DNA of 14,973 nt from Robiginitomaculum sp. GTDB lineage: Bacteria > Pseudomonadota > Alphaproteobacteria > Caulobacterales > Maricaulaceae. Below, in pieces: positions 14,074-14,973 of this stretch. The DNA is taken from contig JALSYJ010000120.1 of assembly GCA_027071965.1 (NCBI GenBank), forward strand, positions 1-14,973. Reading direction: 5' to 3'. The first letter of the stretch is position 1; the number at the start of each line of letters is the position of its first letter. The notes below the pieces were generated by a model, which was not told the DNA's origin, searched no databases, and saw only the letters and a program-made list of their open reading frames with translations. The position numbers were made by a program, and so were the translations under genes.

Positions 14074-14505
14074 TTAGCCCGGTATGGCGCACCTGGCCTC
14101 CATCAGCACTAATTGTCCGGGCCGGGCAAAACCTGAAACTTCAATTTGTATCAAATCTGGCCGATTCGGTATTAGTCTGGTACCAAATACCCGCGAATAC
14201 GCAAAAAGAAACCCATCAAAATCAGCCGTCTGCAAAACATTACCGCGAAGATATGCCTTGATGCTCACACAGCCTTGTAAAGAGCCTCCCTTCAAAGCCA
14301 GCTTATTACGCAAATCCATCAAGGCACCCTCGGCCTGTACTTTCATTGCGGGCGGTTTTTTGTCCGGCCAGGGCGGGGGGGATGCAAAAAATGTTTCAGC
14401 GATTTCCCTGTCGTCCTGCGCAGCAGTCGGCGGAGCCTTTACCGAAGCCTGCCCACAGGCAGACAACGCCCCGATCATGACACAAACAACAAGCAAACGG
14501 TTCAT
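14074..14505 (-). CDS. Small hypothetical lipoprotein
   Basis: 143 residues beginning with a lipoprotein signal peptide: hydrophobic VVCVMIGAL and a lipobox LSAC with the lipidated cysteine at C17. The residues after it (GQASV) do not include an Asp at +2, so outer-membrane sorting is plausible. ATG 14505 has GGAAG upstream at good spacing. The mature part has a Pro-rich segment (SPPPWPDKKPP) and two more cysteines (in LQGCVSIKAYLRG and EARCAIPG) that may pair. I do not recognise a family. It ends 56 bases upstream of purB in the same direction. Confidence 0.7.
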   Translation of the reverse strand: MNRLLVVCVMIGALSACGQASVKAPPTAAQDDREIAETFFASPPPWPDKKPPAMKVQAEGALMDLRNKLALKGGSLQGCVSIKAYLRGNVLQTADFDGFLFAYSRVFGTRLIPNRPDLIQIEVSGFARPGQLVLMEARCAIPG

Positions 14506-14962
14506 ATTTATACTTCCAGCCGATCCATTAGTTGAGTCGAATATGGTTCATTATGATACGGTTTTCTTGAGCGATCAGCCATTCTTTCTTGAAATTTTGC
14601 AAAGTTATCCCCAAAAAAAACAAAAGGACCCGCGCATTACCACCCTGTAACCTGAGGGACACATTAACATGCAAGCCCATTTTTGTACCATAAGAGAACA
14701 GCTTAGCATAGAATATCCCGCCACAATCAACCAACGGTTCCAGATGCGCAACTATTTGGCGTAATGTCTGGTGTGTGGCAAAAAAGTTGCTAATATTGGC
14801 GCATTATGTGGGGCGGTCCCACAGGTTTTAGGCGACAGTTCGTCGCATCGCCCGTTCGTGGGTGGCCCGAGCCATTTATTTTAGATGGCGGTTTAATTTG
14901 AGAAGACATGTCATTTTGACTTTCTTCGCATTTTGGATATCGGGTTTTAAGGGGAGAAAGAA
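14506..14962. other. 457-base non-coding region before the right-edge gene
   Basis: No credible gene; a 68-codon minus-strand open frame (14528-14734) has no family resemblance and unremarkable composition. Up to about 14750 I see nothing specific beyond AT-rich, A-tract sequence (14614-14625). TTGGCG occurs at 14756-14761 and again at 14796-14801. From about 14805 to 14890 the sequence is GC-richer and folds, described separately. A possible -35 (TTGACT, 14916-14921) and weak -10 (TATCGG, 14938-14943) precede the edge gene. Confidence 0.6.
14809..14889 (+). ncRNA. Candidate structured leader RNA, unassigned
   Basis: Three local hairpins follow one another: GTGGG/CCCAC (14809-14813 with 14818-14822), GCGAC/GTCGC (14832-14836 with 14842-14846) and GCCAT/ATGGC (14871-14875 with 14885-14889). 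Alternative long-range pairings compete with them: CCCAC (14818-14822) with GTGGG (14858-14862), extended by GGGC (14811-14814) with GCCC (14865-14868), and GGCGA (14831-14835) with TCGCC (14848-14852). Mutually exclusive folds 75-150 bases upstream of a start codon are typical of cis-regulatory RNAs. I do not recognise a known riboswitch class, and the orientation is assumed from the downstream gene. Confidence 0.4.
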
Positions 14963-14973
14963 ATGCATTATAA
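14963..14973 (+). CDS. Start of a gene cut by the right edge
   Basis: ATG CAT TAT (M-H-Y) begins at 14963, with GGGGAG at 14951-14956 giving a good Shine-Dalgarno sequence and six-base spacing. Only three codons and two bases are visible, so the product is unknown. The call rests on the ribosome-binding site and on the long upstream non-coding region. Confidence 0.5.

Noticed and set aside
14528..14734. 68-codon minus-strand open frame upstream of the lipoprotein gene
   Set aside because: No recognisable domain, ordinary AT-rich composition including an A-tract translated as LLFFLG, and no supporting context.

Overview
The window reads as a chromosomal segment of an alphaproteobacterium, mostly housekeeping. 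Four things point that way: the small PurL with separate PurS and PurQ, the purC operon divergent from an F1-ATPase zeta-inhibitor (DUF1476) gene, the bolA/monothiol-glutaredoxin pair downstream of purL, and the DUF2336 and PAN-domain proteins. Base composition looks moderate (roughly half GC by eye). I cannot name a genus. The PAN/DUF2336 pair and zeta inhibitor would fit Caulobacterales/Maricaulales-like marine lineages, but that is a guess.

Layout. 1-127(-): possible start of an unrecognised gene running off the left edge. 208-660(-): YcgN/UPF0260 family protein. 711-2678(+): bifunctional class A penicillin-binding protein. 2748-3161(+) and 3171-4268(+): a secreted PAN-domain protein and a DUF2336 protein, 9 bases apart. 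4526-5140(+): rpsD, preceded by a 257-base leader/promoter region with a long inverted repeat and followed by a strong hairpin terminator that may also end the opposing operon.

5272-10587(-): a tightly packed operon in the order purC-purS-purQ-purL-bolA-aldo/keto reductase-grx4. It has two ATGA stop/start overlaps and a 20-base purL/bolA overlap. purC and purQ both start with TTG. 10816-11139(+): ATPase inhibitor zeta. 11140-11581: a 442-base convergent intergenic stretch. It holds four GGTCA boxes repeated every 10-11 bp, further copies, direct repeats, a 12-bp palindrome and hairpins. 11582-12591(-): two tandem exported thioredoxin-fold proteins. 12710-14017(-): purB. 14074-14505(-): small lipoprotein. 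14506-14962: non-coding, with a candidate structured RNA just upstream of a gene whose first codons (from 14963, +) are cut by the right edge.

Functionally, purC, purS/Q/L and purB cover the FGAR-to-FGAM, CAIR-to-SAICAR and SAICAR-to-AICAR steps (plus adenylosuccinate to AMP) of purine synthesis. BolA and Grx4 form the known [2Fe-2S] handling pair. The rest concerns cell-wall synthesis, translation, ATP-synthase control and envelope thiol chemistry. I see no mobile element, CRISPR, tRNA or rRNA. I do not see a convincing new multi-gene system. The least explained parts are the repeat-rich stretch at 11413-11540 and the folded leader at 14805-14890.
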